Below are positions 23,911-34,165 of a DNA stretch of 64,000 bases, piece by piece. Position numbers and translations under genes: made by a program. Origin of the DNA: Cadophora sp. MPI-SDFR-AT-0126 (Eukaryota; Ascomycota; Leotiomycetes; Helotiales; Ploettnerulaceae); assembly GCA_020747065.1 (NCBI GenBank), contig JAGMVK010000007.1, positions 2,604,001-2,668,000 of the forward strand, written 5' to 3'. Below the pieces are notes generated by a model. That model saw only the letters and a program-made list of their open reading frames with translations, searched no databases and was not told where the DNA came from. The stretch's first letter is position 1, and every line of letters begins with the position of its first letter.

Positions 23911-25685
23911 GGTCTGAGGTGATTAGGATGAGATGAGACTAGATTCCGAGGGATACAGATGTCAGGGGAACGGATATGGAATCCATAGGAATGGCGAGGC
24001 TAGTGGAGGTCTGGGGTGTTGGAAAGCATGGAAAAGCCGTCACGGCTACGAAGAAGCTTGCATTTGTACATATTCCCCACATGCGTGTACTGCTCAGGGC
24101 AAAAATGGATGGACTTGGCGGGGTGTTCCGGCGGTCAATGGAATGTGAATAACTTTCAGCGCAATCTGAAAATCGGAACGAAAGTTTTTGATTGATATAT
24201 CTATATCAGTGCTGCCGTCCTTCTGCTGTACTTGTGAAGTGGTTTGTGATGTTTTGGAAGAAGGTTGGGGAGAATGGTGAGGATGGAGGATGGAAGTGTC
24301 GAGATGGAAGTGTCGAGTAGGGGAGGGGAGGTACAACCAACGCAAACGAATTTTACGAAGGAATGAAGAATTTCGTTGGACAATGTTCATTAGAGGAAGG
24401 AGACATTGTCACGAGACTCGGGGGCATTTTGCTTCTCCAACTTTTGGGCAATGAGAGGGCCTGTAGATTATGCGATGTTTCATGACCATAGAGACGTGAA
24501 CTTGATTCTGGAGAGCGCAAAGGGTTGTACTGTACGGGCTGGAGATCTTTTCGCCAGGTTTATGAAAACGTCGTGCGAAGCAAGATCCATAGACAATAAA
24601 GCATGGATTTCTGTCTCCAAGAATATGAGAGATTGAGTAGGAATATCCAAAAAATTGTGAGCGAAGCGGTGGGAATTTGTTGACCTGGACGGTTTGTGCA
24701 GGTATATGCCATACGGTGTGAAATAAAAAAGGAAGAATGGACAGCTGAAAGTTCGGCTGAGGTTTGGATGAAGTCAAACATATTTTTCGTGATGAATGTG
24801 TTTTCATCTTGAAATTGGGGATATCCGGTCTTTTTCGAGAATCGCACGCGGTACCTTGCTCGCTACTCGATATCTATATTGAGGCGGGGGCCCGAGATAA
24901 TGTCTGGATGACGGACGAAGGCTTTGTCCGTGGCCGAACTTCGTATCTTTCTGTGATCGAAATTGGTATTGCTAAGGAAGGGAATATTGCAATTGTAAGT
25001 TCGGGAGGTTGACGATTCGAATGCTGGACGATGGTTGGTACACGCCTCGATGTAATTGATATTACCAAGCCCAAGTCCCATTGTTCAAAGGCACATACTA
25101 GTCGGTTCACCTTATGTGGCTCGGAGCTCGCTACCGACTAGTAGAAGCAGACAGGAATAAAGTATGAGGGTATGAGCATCATGTGCAGGTGCGGGGTATG
25201 TTGGCCAAGAAGTTACACAAAAGGTCGAATCACCCACATAGCGAGTGTTGCCATCATCATCCCATTTCTCTTGAAGCGGAGAACTTCCATGTGGAGAGCT
25301 ATTGCTTAAAGGCTAGAGATAGATTTTCAAAGGAACGGAGATCTTCAGCAAACTTTTGCTGAGATCTCGAAGAGTGAAATAACGTCATGAAAAGGTTTCT
25401 CCTAATGCTGGTGGAGCGATGGGATTTAAAGGACTTTGCGGGGTTAGGACGCCAGGCTGCATATCTCCGAGACAATTCTTCAGCGGTCTGAAACAATGAA
25501 CACTATCGCCGACAGCTGTGGACTTCGAATTTGCTGCTAAAGTGACCTATCATTGGAGGCGGCTCGTAAGTGTCGCCGCAGAGTACTGACATAATCCTAT
25601 AAATGCACGACGATACCCAGATTCAAGAACTTTTTCGCAAAACAAGACAACACCAAAACCACACAAAACTTACTCACACTCGAAA
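23911..25685. other. intergenic, no gene seen
   Basis: About 1.8 kb. The longest frame (minus, 24409-24807) has no recognisable features and no start context. A short imperfect repeat (GATGGAAGTGTCGAG twice, about 24285-24320) is present. Confidence 0.5.
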
Positions 25686-26827
25686 ATGGCAGCTAAACTT
25701 CCATCCCGCAAGCTTGGCAAAAACGGCCCCCACATCCCGGCTCTGGGATTTGGTCTCATGGGTCTCTCGTCCTTCTATGGCGCAACCGAGTCCGACGAAG
25801 AACGCTTCAAAGTCCTCGATCGTGCCTACGAACTCGGAGAGACCTTCTGGGACTCTGCAGCCGTGTACGGCGACAGCGAAGATCTAGTGGGGAAATGGTT
25901 CGCCAAGAACCCCGACAAGCGCAAGGACATTTTCTTTGCCACCAAATTTGCGTTCAGAGTTAATGCTCAAGGCGAGAGGGCTATCGATTCCAGTCCCGAA
26001 AATGTCAAGGAGTCGTGCGATACGAGTTTGAAGAGGTTGGGTATCGAGACTATTGATTTGTTCTATTGTCATCGGGTTGACATGAAGACCCCTATCGAGA
26101 AGACGGTGAAGGCTATGGCTGAGTTGCAGAGGTATGCTTACAGCCGTCGACATGGATTCTGAAAGTATGTGTAGCTGATCAGCCTACAGTGAGGGTAAAA
26201 TCAAGTATATCGGCCTCAGTGAAGTATCGTCAGAGACTCTCCGTCGTGCATGCAAGATCGTCCATATCGACGCTGTTCAAATCGAGTATTCGCCCTTCTG
26301 TATCGAGATCGAGGATCCTCAGATCAATCTCCTGAAGACCTGTCGCGAGCTCGGTGTAGCAACCATCGCCTACTCTCCACTTGGCCGGTAAAGTCTGATC
26401 TCAGACAACCCAAAGAAGCGGATACTAACAACCTCGCAGTGGCATGCTCACAGGAGCCTACAAGTCGCGCGACGATTTCGCAGAAGATGATTTCCGCCGC
26501 CACGCCCCCCGTTTCTCAGAGGAGAACTTTGACAAGAACCTCAAGCTCGTACACGGCATTGAGGCCATTGCCAAGAAGAAGAACTGCACGCCTGGCCAGC
26601 TGACGCTTGCTTGGTTGCTGGCCCAAGGGGACGATATCTTCCCTATCCCGGGTACGAAGAAGATTAAGTATTTGGAGGAGAATTTGAAAGCTTTGGATGT
26701 GAAGTTGAGCAAGGATGAGGAGGCTGAGATTAGAACGCTTGTGGAAAATGCGGAGGTTCATGGAGCGAGGTATGGGGAGGGTATGGTTAATTATTTGTTT
26801 GCTGATACGCCTGCTCTGGAGGATTAG
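25686..26827 (+). CDS. aldo-keto reductase (YakC/AKR13-like)
   Basis: NADPH-dependent oxidoreductase of the aldo-keto reductase superfamily; substrate unknown. Exons are 25686-26131, 26190-26387 and 26440-26827 (introns 58 and 52 bp), giving 343 residues. The catalytic tetrad is visible: Asp in WDSAAVYGDSE, Tyr in the same segment, Lys in FFATKFAF and His in YCHRVD. IGLSE, QIEYSPF, AYSPLGRGMLTG and IPGTKKIKYLEENLKAL fit the family. There is no targeting signal, so it is probably cytosolic. Confidence 0.95.
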
Positions 26828-26945
26828 AGGGACATGGTGGCGTTGAATCTACTCAATTGTTGATCAAAATACAACAGAACCTCATTTTGACAGCCACGTG
26901 AAGATCTAAAAACTTTATATAATTCTTTCGAGAGACCATATCTTT

Positions 26946-28433
26946 CTATCGATACACCCATCCACCTGTTCTCGGAGGCGGCTTCGGACGCGGTGCTGGC
27001 GGCGCAAATGCCCCCGCGAGAGCCTCTAGATCGGCATCCGCCATCCTCCTTGACTGCCTGGGTATCGATTCGTACTCAACATGGCTCTGCAAAAGTGGGG
27101 ATGAAGCCGGTCTCGTAACGACGACTTCAGGAGCCGGATCACTTAGCGCATCCTGCATAGGCGTGTCCAGCATTGCTGTAGATTCATGTGGAGAGGTATC
27201 TCGAGTCGGTCGCTTAGTCGACTCAGGCGTTGGTGCTGAATTATACTTTCTGTCTCTCCTCTTGAATTGGGGATTTGCTGGTAAGATTTCATCGACATCT
27301 CTTCTTTCGCTGCCCCCTTTCCCCAACCCCGGTGTGTTGTCTTCTGCGTTTATCTTCGCATCGTCATTAGTGTCATCCCCGCCAGGATTCAATTTCTGTC
27401 TCTCTTCCAACTCCGACGCTTCCATCGACAAAACACCTTTCCCTTCGCTACTTCGTCGTATACTGCCCGCCTGCAGCTCAAATACCGATCCATGATGTCC
27501 GCCTCCTCCCAATTCAGCAGTGGTATATGGCCCAATGCGTTCTTGTAACTCTGAAGCTCCCGCTTCTGGCGATGGTATCTTGTTCCACCATCTCATTTTG
27601 GAGTCCTTGCGCTCTGACCGCCTCTGTCTGCAGCGCCAGATCAGCCCAGGTAGAAGGATCAAAGATATTCCGCCCAGTGTGGCAGAAATTCCTATTGTGA
27701 ATTTCTGGTTCTCGGTAAGGGGCTTCTTGGTCTTTTTGACCTTAGGTTGAGTCAAAGTTATTCCAGACAGGGCAGCTTCTCTAGAACATGGCTGTCCATT
27801 GCAAGCGAAAGAGGTCTTGGGTCCATGACTGTTCAACTGTCCATCCGCTTTGGCAGCCTCTTCGACTTCTGCTGGAATAGTGCCATTGTTGATCATAGAA
27901 ACACGGGTAGTATAGGTGATGACCTCAATGCTTTCATTCTGTTTTAGATGAGACCTGAATCCGAGGAAGCTGAATGTTACAGGTTAGCGAGAGATTGGAA
28001 ACCTGGACAATGACCCTACTATCCACGGGCAATGTTGGGTCCAATAGACCAAGGCACGTTTAAGATGGAAGAGTAGTAACTTTCTTGCCCCAGTCGACTG
28101 TAAGCCGGATCTTTTATATGAGCAACGTCCAAATTATCCGAAAGATTGTACTTCGGCGAAATGTATAGCAACATCTGACATCCACGGATTACGTCGGGCT
28201 CCCGCTTGAAGACAGTCTGCGAGTCTACTTACCGGCGAGTCGTTGCCCCCAGAGAAAAAATCTACCTCGAAAGACGAAAAATCGACGAGCAGAGGAAGAT
28301 GTTCATCATCGACGAACGAGACATATGTGGTGTGGCCTCCCACCAGGTCGCCCTCGACCCACGGGTAAAGTTTACTTGCCACAAACGTAGCGTGAAAAAA
28401 GATCTGGTAAAGATAGAAAGTTGAGAAGCGCAT
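26946..28433 (-). CDS. one-pass membrane protein with Pro-rich cytoplasmic tail
   Basis: No named family is recognised. Minus-strand exons are 28433-28233, 28174-28020 and 27969-26946, giving 459 residues. The second intron splits an apparent TAG: codon TA/C restores Tyr and keeps the frame. A signal peptide (about residues 1-20, MRFSTFYLYQIFFHATFVAS) is followed by an extracellular domain of ~180 residues ending in CNGQPC. Then comes one transmembrane helix (FTIGISATLGGISLILLPGL), a CRQRR stop-transfer patch and a long charged tail. The tail ends PPAPRPKPPPRTGG, a possible SH3 ligand. The layout is that of a fungal surface sensor-like protein; the role is inferred. Confidence 0.82.
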
Positions 28434-29725
28434 GACTTCCGACTGGAAAATGACTTTTCATTTCAAATAAATGAATGAGGAATCTGAGGGCAGAAATGAA
28501 TGCTTAACTGAAAAGCGAATGGGAAGACCTTTCATGTTGGGAAAGCAAATGAGCAACAAAACATGGCCTCTGCCTTGAACTCGGGATGACACATGTACGG
28601 ATGAAGGCGCAGGAGCGCTCATGCGGATCATCAACCTTGTAAATAACCTTAAGTGTCCAATGGGATTCTCGTTGCATCGACTTCGAGTCTCCAACACCAA
28701 CATTCTAAACCCCTGCACGAATCAACATGAGTGGCTGTGCCACTTTGACTTCGCCAAAACGCCTCCCCATCACCAACAAATATGCAGGTCGTCACATTGC
28801 AGACCTAGGTACAGTACTTGACGAGGAAATTGGTGCAGTCGATCCGTGTATGAGCTGATGATGCATTTGGGTATGATAATCTATTTTGAGAATGGTGGCC
28901 CTGAAAGGCTTGCTTCTCTTTCAAAGTTGGGTCCTGGAAAGCGAGTCCGAACCATCTCCTTGGGTCAACACTAACTTACCCCAACCCCCTCAACAGCATA
29001 CTGTCTGATTCCTGCTTAAAGAAACAATGGAAATGCAGGTATCTCAAAAACTCCTCATATTTCTCCAACTGCAAACAGATGTATTGTTCCAAACGGCCGG
29101 GCCTGTAGCGGGAGCTGAGAAGCTTTCTTTTCTTGACGAACTTCCTCTTCACTCGACATCAAGTCACCGTTCGATGATGCCTATCCCATATCATGCAGGT
29201 CACAAGCAGGGCCGCATGTAACTGCGCCTCTGGGCCAGGCCACACTGGGCCTGACCACTGTGGTCGCCGACCTGGTTATCCTAGGGAATTGCAATTTCCA
29301 ACAATGATGACGATGAACGTGAAACCTTGAGGCTGGCAGCGCAGAATTCCAAGTTATGATTGAAAGTCTTTGACTTAGGTTTCTAAGATTCGTGCAATGG
29401 AAAAGTGGATATGCGAGCAAGGCGGCGGGGTCAAGGAGGTACAACCATCCCAACTCAAGACACAAAGCATTGTCTAGAAACGTTTCAGACAATGAGTTTC
29501 TGCCTTTTCATTTCACAGAGAACCTGCTTACTAGCATTACGGCATTTGCTATAACAGATTCAATACATTATAGGCGGCAAATACACAAATATGGCGACGA
29601 GGTGATTTAGAGTTTCAATCCCCAATGTTATACCATTTTGATGTTGCAATGATGAGTCTCCAATCACGCCTTTGTTCCTACAACCTCGAACTTTTGGTTA
29701 ATCAAAACCTTTCTAGCTACATCTA
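28434..29725. other. intergenic, no gene seen
   Basis: About 1.3 kb between two minus-strand genes. No frame of interest or repeat was recognised. Confidence 0.5.
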
Positions 29726-30487
29726 TCACACCGGCACTTGAACAGTGCAAGGTGAAAATCCAACATAGAATCCCTCATTCAGTGCATCCATAGGCTTCCT
29801 ATTCGGATTTCCAAGCTCTCCAATGCAATGCTCCGCATGCCAGAACTGGGCATTCTCATCATTCAGCCGCACCTTGCCCTCCGCAGCTCGGTGTGTCCGC
29901 CGAAGTAAAAACCCGCAGTGTGCAAGATGTTCCTCCCGAGTGGTGAATACGTGCTGATCGCGAAGTGTTGGCCCATTGGCTAGCAAAGCGAAGGTGTGTT
30001 CATCTGAGATCTTCTCCTTGCCCTCGACATCGAGATAGTACGGGTACGGACCCATCTTGCGCTCGGGACTGCTCACATATTCGCGATATTCGGACTCTGT
30101 GAGCGGATCGAGACATGGCGGTGGTACCCAATTGTGTGATAGCAAATCAAAAGCACAGCCTCGTGACTTGGCTTCGGTCGTGGTGTTGCCGCATGTCAAA
30201 GTATGCGTCTCGTACTTGATGCTGCGAGGTACAGGATGGAGAGTTGCTCGCCAAGCGGTGAGGAGCACGATCCATAAACTCACGATGCTAATGGCCGCGA
30301 AGGCAATCTCTCGTAGTTGCCGAATCCTGGTACTATGGAGAGAAGTGATGGGTTGAGATGGCTGCTGCTTCTCAAGTTCCCCGTCACCAGGGACTGGCAA
30401 ATCCTCCGGGTCGACGTGACCACCACCAAGGCGTTCATACACAGGACCGAGTTGTTTTGGCCACATGCTGGAGAGTTGAGATATCAT
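29726..30487 (-). CDS. UstYa-like protein with two HxxHC motifs (cluster gene 1)
   Basis: Intronless, 253 residues from the ATG at 30487. The frame extends to 30649, but the MISQLSSMWPKQ start fits the family better. A single membrane helix lies at residues 61-79 (IAFAAISIVSLWIVLLTAW). The lumenal part has TCGNTTTEAKSRGCAFDLLS, WVPPPC and then two HxxHC motifs, HLAHC (187-191) and HAEHC (217-221). Paired HxxHC is the hallmark of UstYa/DUF3328 proteins, which catalyse oxidative cyclisation of fungal ribosomal peptides. The CGN-EA-GC-FD block marks a divergent branch often found beside such genes. It is divergent from the UstYa gene at 30985. Predicted site of action is the secretory membrane. 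Confidence 0.78.
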   Translation of the reverse strand: MISQLSSMWPKQLGPVYERLGGGHVDPEDLPVPGDGELEKQQPSQPITSLHSTRIRQLREIAFAAISIVSLWIVLLTAWRATLHPVPRSIKYETHTLTCGNTTTEAKSRGCAFDLLSHNWVPPPCLDPLTESEYREYVSSPERKMGPYPYYLDVEGKEKISDEHTFALLANGPTLRDQHVFTTREEHLAHCGFLLRRTHRAAEGKVRLNDENAQFWHAEHCIGELGNPNRKPMDALNEGFYVGFSPCTVQVPV

Positions 30488-30698
30488 GGTCAGTAGGATG
30501 ATTATTTCGTTGCGGTGAAACAGTACTGGAAACTTGCGATGAGGAGATCTTGGTGATATTTCAGAGAAGGAGCTTTGGATCCAGTGCCAAAGAGTGGGGA
30601 ATGCAAGCTGAGCTGCCGTAGAGATGTAGACATGTAAGCAACTACTCATCGAGTCTCATTCAGGGTACTATGAAAATTAGACCCGACAAGTATGCACG

Positions 30699-30706
30699 TC
30701 GGACCG
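30699..30706 (+). promoter_or_regulatory. TCGGACCG motif copy 1
   Basis: A CGG-CCG style element in the promoter shared by the two UstYa-type genes. A partial copy (CTCGGACC) lies at 30711-30718. Further copies are at 30829 and 33778. It could be a site for the cluster's Zn2Cys6 regulator; this is inferred. Confidence 0.4.
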
Positions 30707-30828
30707 AGGCCTCGGACCAGACCGTCGGTCTCGGCGAGCTGCAATCTCAGCCGACTTCAGATGCGCCGAGAGGCTAATTCTTATCTCTTGTTGCGCAATT
30801 GACTGGCCACAACCACTTCACTGCACTC

Positions 30829-30836
30829 TCGGACCG
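30829..30836 (+). promoter_or_regulatory. TCGGACCG motif copy 2
   Basis: The same 8 bases as at 30699, 130 bp further on and 149 bp before the UstYa gene start. Confidence 0.4.
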
Positions 30837-30984
30837 GACCCATGCCCACTTTGTCTGGCTTCTGCTTCTCCCGACGACAGGATATCTCCTGCCCAGTTTC
30901 GTCGCTACCAGATTATTTGAGGTACAGGTCATTAATTCATACCAAGCGCGACTTTGGATACAAGATCAAGGTGCAGAAGTGTCA

Positions 30985-32264
30985 ATGGCCGGAAGTCAAA
31001 TATCGCCCTCCAAAAGCATCAGTCTGAATGGGGACAGTGTGGATGTATCGACTTCAAGAGAAAATATCCGCCTGGACGGAGATATGGAAGAGAATAAGCT
31101 TCTGGGGTTTCGCGATTCTCTAGATGACAGCGATGTAACATGGACCGAGGACAACGCTGGTGACATACGACAACCAGTCAAAAGAGTATTGGTGCCTTTC
31201 ACGGTTCGAGGCTGGATTTCGGTTGGTCTGATGGCTCTTGCTGCCTCGTTTCTGGGCGGGCTTGTGGCATATTCATTCAAGTCAGGATGTACCGAGCAGC
31301 AGTGCATCCGGATGACTTCGAGCTATTGTGGGTGTTTGCCCGCTCTCGCGTTCGAAAACCTCACTGACCTAAAAAGCACCTATGTTAGATGCGGTCAAAT
31401 TGACAGACTACCAGTTTGAAGCAGAGTTGGGGGCTGAAAATGTGTTTAAAGGGCATCCCCGCCCAGAGCTTGATGTCGCTTGGGACCGAGTAGGGAGAAG
31501 TCAGTGCCCGTCTTTGTTATTTGGATTTCTTTCTGACTCGCACGGAACGCATAGTTCATCCCATCTCCATGCCAGATAAATATCGTGCCGTATTGAACAA
31601 GACGGATTCGGGTATTCCATATCCTGAAGAGCAAGGGGGAGGAATAATGGTTGAAATTGAAGTGTTTCACCAGCTTCACTGTCTCGTACGAGAAGCGCCC
31701 TCCCGCCCGCCACTGGCTATATGCCTTATATGCCTAACATTCCTATTAGAATTTTCTTCGCAAGGTTATCTACGCAGATTACTACTCGAGGCCAGAAAAC
31801 GTCCCCAGAACATTTGAGGTGGGAAACAAGCTGTTGTTCAATCATGTTGGTATGTTGCAAAACTAGATCCACTGAATTACAATTGAGACTGATTCAAGCC
31901 ATGTATTGTCCTAGACCACTGTGTCGATTACCTTCGGCAGTTCATTATGTGCGCTGGAGATGTAACGCCCGTTACATCAAACTGGGTGCAGACACATCAC
32001 ACACCACATCCGGATTTCAACACGATGCATAAATGTCGAAACTTCGATGAACTGCTAGAATGGGTGGAGAAGAACGACAATGGCGGCGTGCCGAGACAGA
32101 CACCCAACCCCAGCTGGTGGCCTGCACCAAAACTGGCCGATACCATACTGGACTTTGAGTCTGACTATCCAATTCCACCCCATGGGCCTCCGGGGAAGTC
32201 GTGGGGATCAGATGATCATATGGCTCAAAAAAATGCAAGTGCCGACATTGGGGCCAATGAGTGA
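30985..32264 (+). CDS. UstYa/DUF3328 family oxidase-like protein (cluster gene 2)
   Basis: Exons 30985-31327, 31377-31499, 31555-31685, 31750-31849 and 31915-32264 encode 348 residues; all four introns are 49-65 bp and keep phase. A membrane helix at about residues 78-98 (ISVGLMALAASFLGGLVAYSF) follows a ~75-residue cytosolic part. SYSPMLDAV opens the lumenal domain. HQLHCLNFLRK (HxxHC at 194-198) and HVDHCVDYLRQ (231-235) are the two diagnostic motifs, followed by CAGDVTP. A 50-residue tail follows the HKCRNFDELLEWV block. Family members cyclise ustiloxin, phomopsin and victorin-type peptides. The neighbour 0.75 kb away is a repeat peptide precursor. The frame is open upstream to 30799; the 30985 ATG fits the family start. 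Confidence 0.93.
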
Positions 32265-33014
32265 GGCCTGGAGTTGGTGAACGCGAATTTTGCAGTTATG
32301 CAGTGGCTCACAGTCAAGACTTGTTGGTTGGGTATGTGTTAGCCCACTCCTAGATATCAATATAAAATTCTAGTTGGGATCGATGAATTGTTTTGCTTGA
32401 AGAATCTTGGTGAATCCTTGCTATGCCGGTTTTGCATACTCCATTAAAGAACCTACCTAATCGACTTGCCACAGATCATTTTACATGCTAAGATCTACAA
32501 CTATCAGGCAAATATTCTGTGTTGTAGGTACGCATGTCCGAAAAAGATGCAAGGATGAAATGCTCGCCGCTTCGTGCATATCTGATGACGTAGTCCGGTC
32601 TTAGAATATTCTATGTAATTCGTCAAGACCGCATATGCCGCTAGAGACTTCCCATTTGAGATTTTGTTTAGTGGGTTGTATACTGTATCTGTATCGAATC
32701 TTCAATAGAATGAACACTCGGAGGGATGGTAGTACAAAGAGCGAGCCATCTTGGTCGGTGTGCATCAAACCCGAAGAAAAGAAGGGACAACACTCCCCAA
32801 GCGCATGTTGGATCAGTCAAAGTACAATCATACGGTCACTAGCGTAACATAGCAAGTCAGTAAACGCTATCTACTCCCTGGTAATGCTGAAATTGGGCGG
32901 ACAACCACATTCAATTGCTACCTATACTATTCGGCCACCCAGTATGAATACGTGCGATTTGAGATAGAGGTCCCAGCTTCTCAAAAGCTCTCATCAAAGG
33001 GTCACATCGCCACC
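32265..33014. other. intergenic, convergent gene ends
   Basis: Between the ends of the UstYa gene (+) and the precursor gene (-). No further gene was seen. Confidence 0.55.
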
Positions 33015-33457
33015 TTAATCGTATTTCTCCTTGTCGGCAACGACAACTCCCTCTCCGGAGCGCCTGTCGTACTTCTCCTTATCGGCAACGACAACTCCCT
33101 CTCCGGAGCGCCTGTCGTACTTCTCCTTATCGGCAACGACAACGCCCTCTCCGGAGCGCCTGTCGTACTTCTCCTTATCGGCAACGACAACGCCCTCTCC
33201 GGAGCGCCTGTCGTGCTTCTCCTTATCGGCAACGACAACGCCCTCTCCGGAGCGCCTGTCGTACTTCTCCTCATCGGCAACAACCGGAATCCCCCCATCG
33301 CGAGTGACGAGAACTGCACTGTGTCGGGAGGTCTCAGCATTACGTATACATTGGGATGGCGGAAGATTACTCACGGCTGGAGCCCTGAAATTGGGATTGC
33401 AGCAGCAATAGCTGATGAAGCCAGGGCGGCGATCATGAGGATTTTCGAGAAATGCAT
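33015..33457 (-). CDS. Kex2-processed repeat peptide precursor (dikaritin-like RiPP)
   Basis: Minus-strand exons 33457-33375 and 33318-33015 (intron 56 bp, GTGAGT donor, CTGAG branch, CACAG) encode 128 residues. The start has a classic signal peptide, MHFSKILMIAALASSAIAAA, then IPISG. After a short spacer (AVLVTR) come six tandem units. Unit 1 is DGGIPVVADEEKYD, unit 2 SGEGVVVADKEKHD and units 3-6 SGEGVVVADKEKYD. Units 1-5 each end in Arg-Arg, the expected Kex2 cut; the last stops right after Asp. Mature peptides would thus be 14-mers, all but one with a single Tyr. Signal peptide plus Kex2-spaced repeats beside UstYa genes is the layout of ustiloxin, phomopsin, asperipin and victorin loci. 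Core limits and chemistry are inferred. Confidence 0.88.
33018..33299. repeat. 48-bp coding tandem repeat, six units
   Basis: Units on the minus strand are 33299-33252 (diverged), 33251-33204, 33203-33156, 33155-33108, 33107-33060 and 33059-33018 (42 bp, lacking the Arg-Arg codons). The five similar units differ at only a few bases, mostly silent, plus one TAC to CAC change at 33213-33215. Near-identity suggests recent duplication or gene conversion. Confidence 0.95.
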
Positions 33458-33777
33458 AGCTCGCAAAATTTTGGAAGTGACGATAAAGGAACTTTTTGAA
33501 GGTTTATGATGTGAGTCCGAATTTCTCAGGACAAGAAGCAACGATTCTCCTAACTTTATAGAGGGCACTACTGTAGGAGATACTTCTAAGACCAACTTCA
33601 AGCTAGAAGCATCTGATTTTCGGTCTCACTGAAATCACACATGAAAGCAACCGAGCAGCACTCTGTTCATTCCGACCCTCGATGGACGAATCCCTTGAGA
33701 CCTTGTTGTCAACGCATAGAACTTACATGGAGTTCCTGTCAGCCGGAAAACACATCTCGGCTAAATTGAGTCAAGAA

Positions 33778-33785
33778 CGGTCCGA
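33778..33785 (-). promoter_or_regulatory. TCGGACCG motif copy 3
   Basis: Reads TCGGACCG on the minus strand, in the 708-bp promoter between the divergent precursor and ferric reductase-like genes. It is the same element as at 30699 and 30829. Confidence 0.4.
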
Positions 33786-34165
33786 GCTAGGCCTTGACCA
33801 ATGTGCGGCGGAATCTTAAATGGCAATATATTAGTGTGTCAGCATTCGGATATCGGAAAGACAGAGAGCTAGTCGCACGAACAGAAACCGAGTGCAGGTT
33901 TAGTTGGCTGTAACTTTGCTTTCGTCGGGATCACTCGAACCGACGTGCATGCAGTAAACATCGGCACACATTGGCGTGATTTAACTCACCTATGACGGCA
34001 TGCGAAGTCAGTACTCAGTACTCAGAGTTAATTGCCGCTAGATCTGTTCTCGTTTCTTTGAGTGGGTTACTCCACACATTGCGCTTCTCTACGATTAGTT
34101 GTGGTTTGGTTTTCCCGACTGCCACATCTTCCTCACTGTCCGGCACTCTATTGCAGTCGCAAATT

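Noticed and set aside
24409..24807. Minus-strand 132-codon frame downstream of the glycerol-3-phosphate dehydrogenase gene
   Set aside because: It has no recognisable motif, signal or homolog-like block and overlaps other random frames.
33018..33299. Direct repeats that could be taken for a CRISPR array
   Set aside because: The units are contiguous with no spacers, are coding, and the genome is eukaryotic.
32952..33509. Plus-strand 185-codon frame with hydrophobic repeats over the 48-bp repeat
   Set aside because: It is the antisense of the precursor gene. It stays open only because the unit is a multiple of three. The minus strand has a signal peptide, a phased intron and Kex2 sites.
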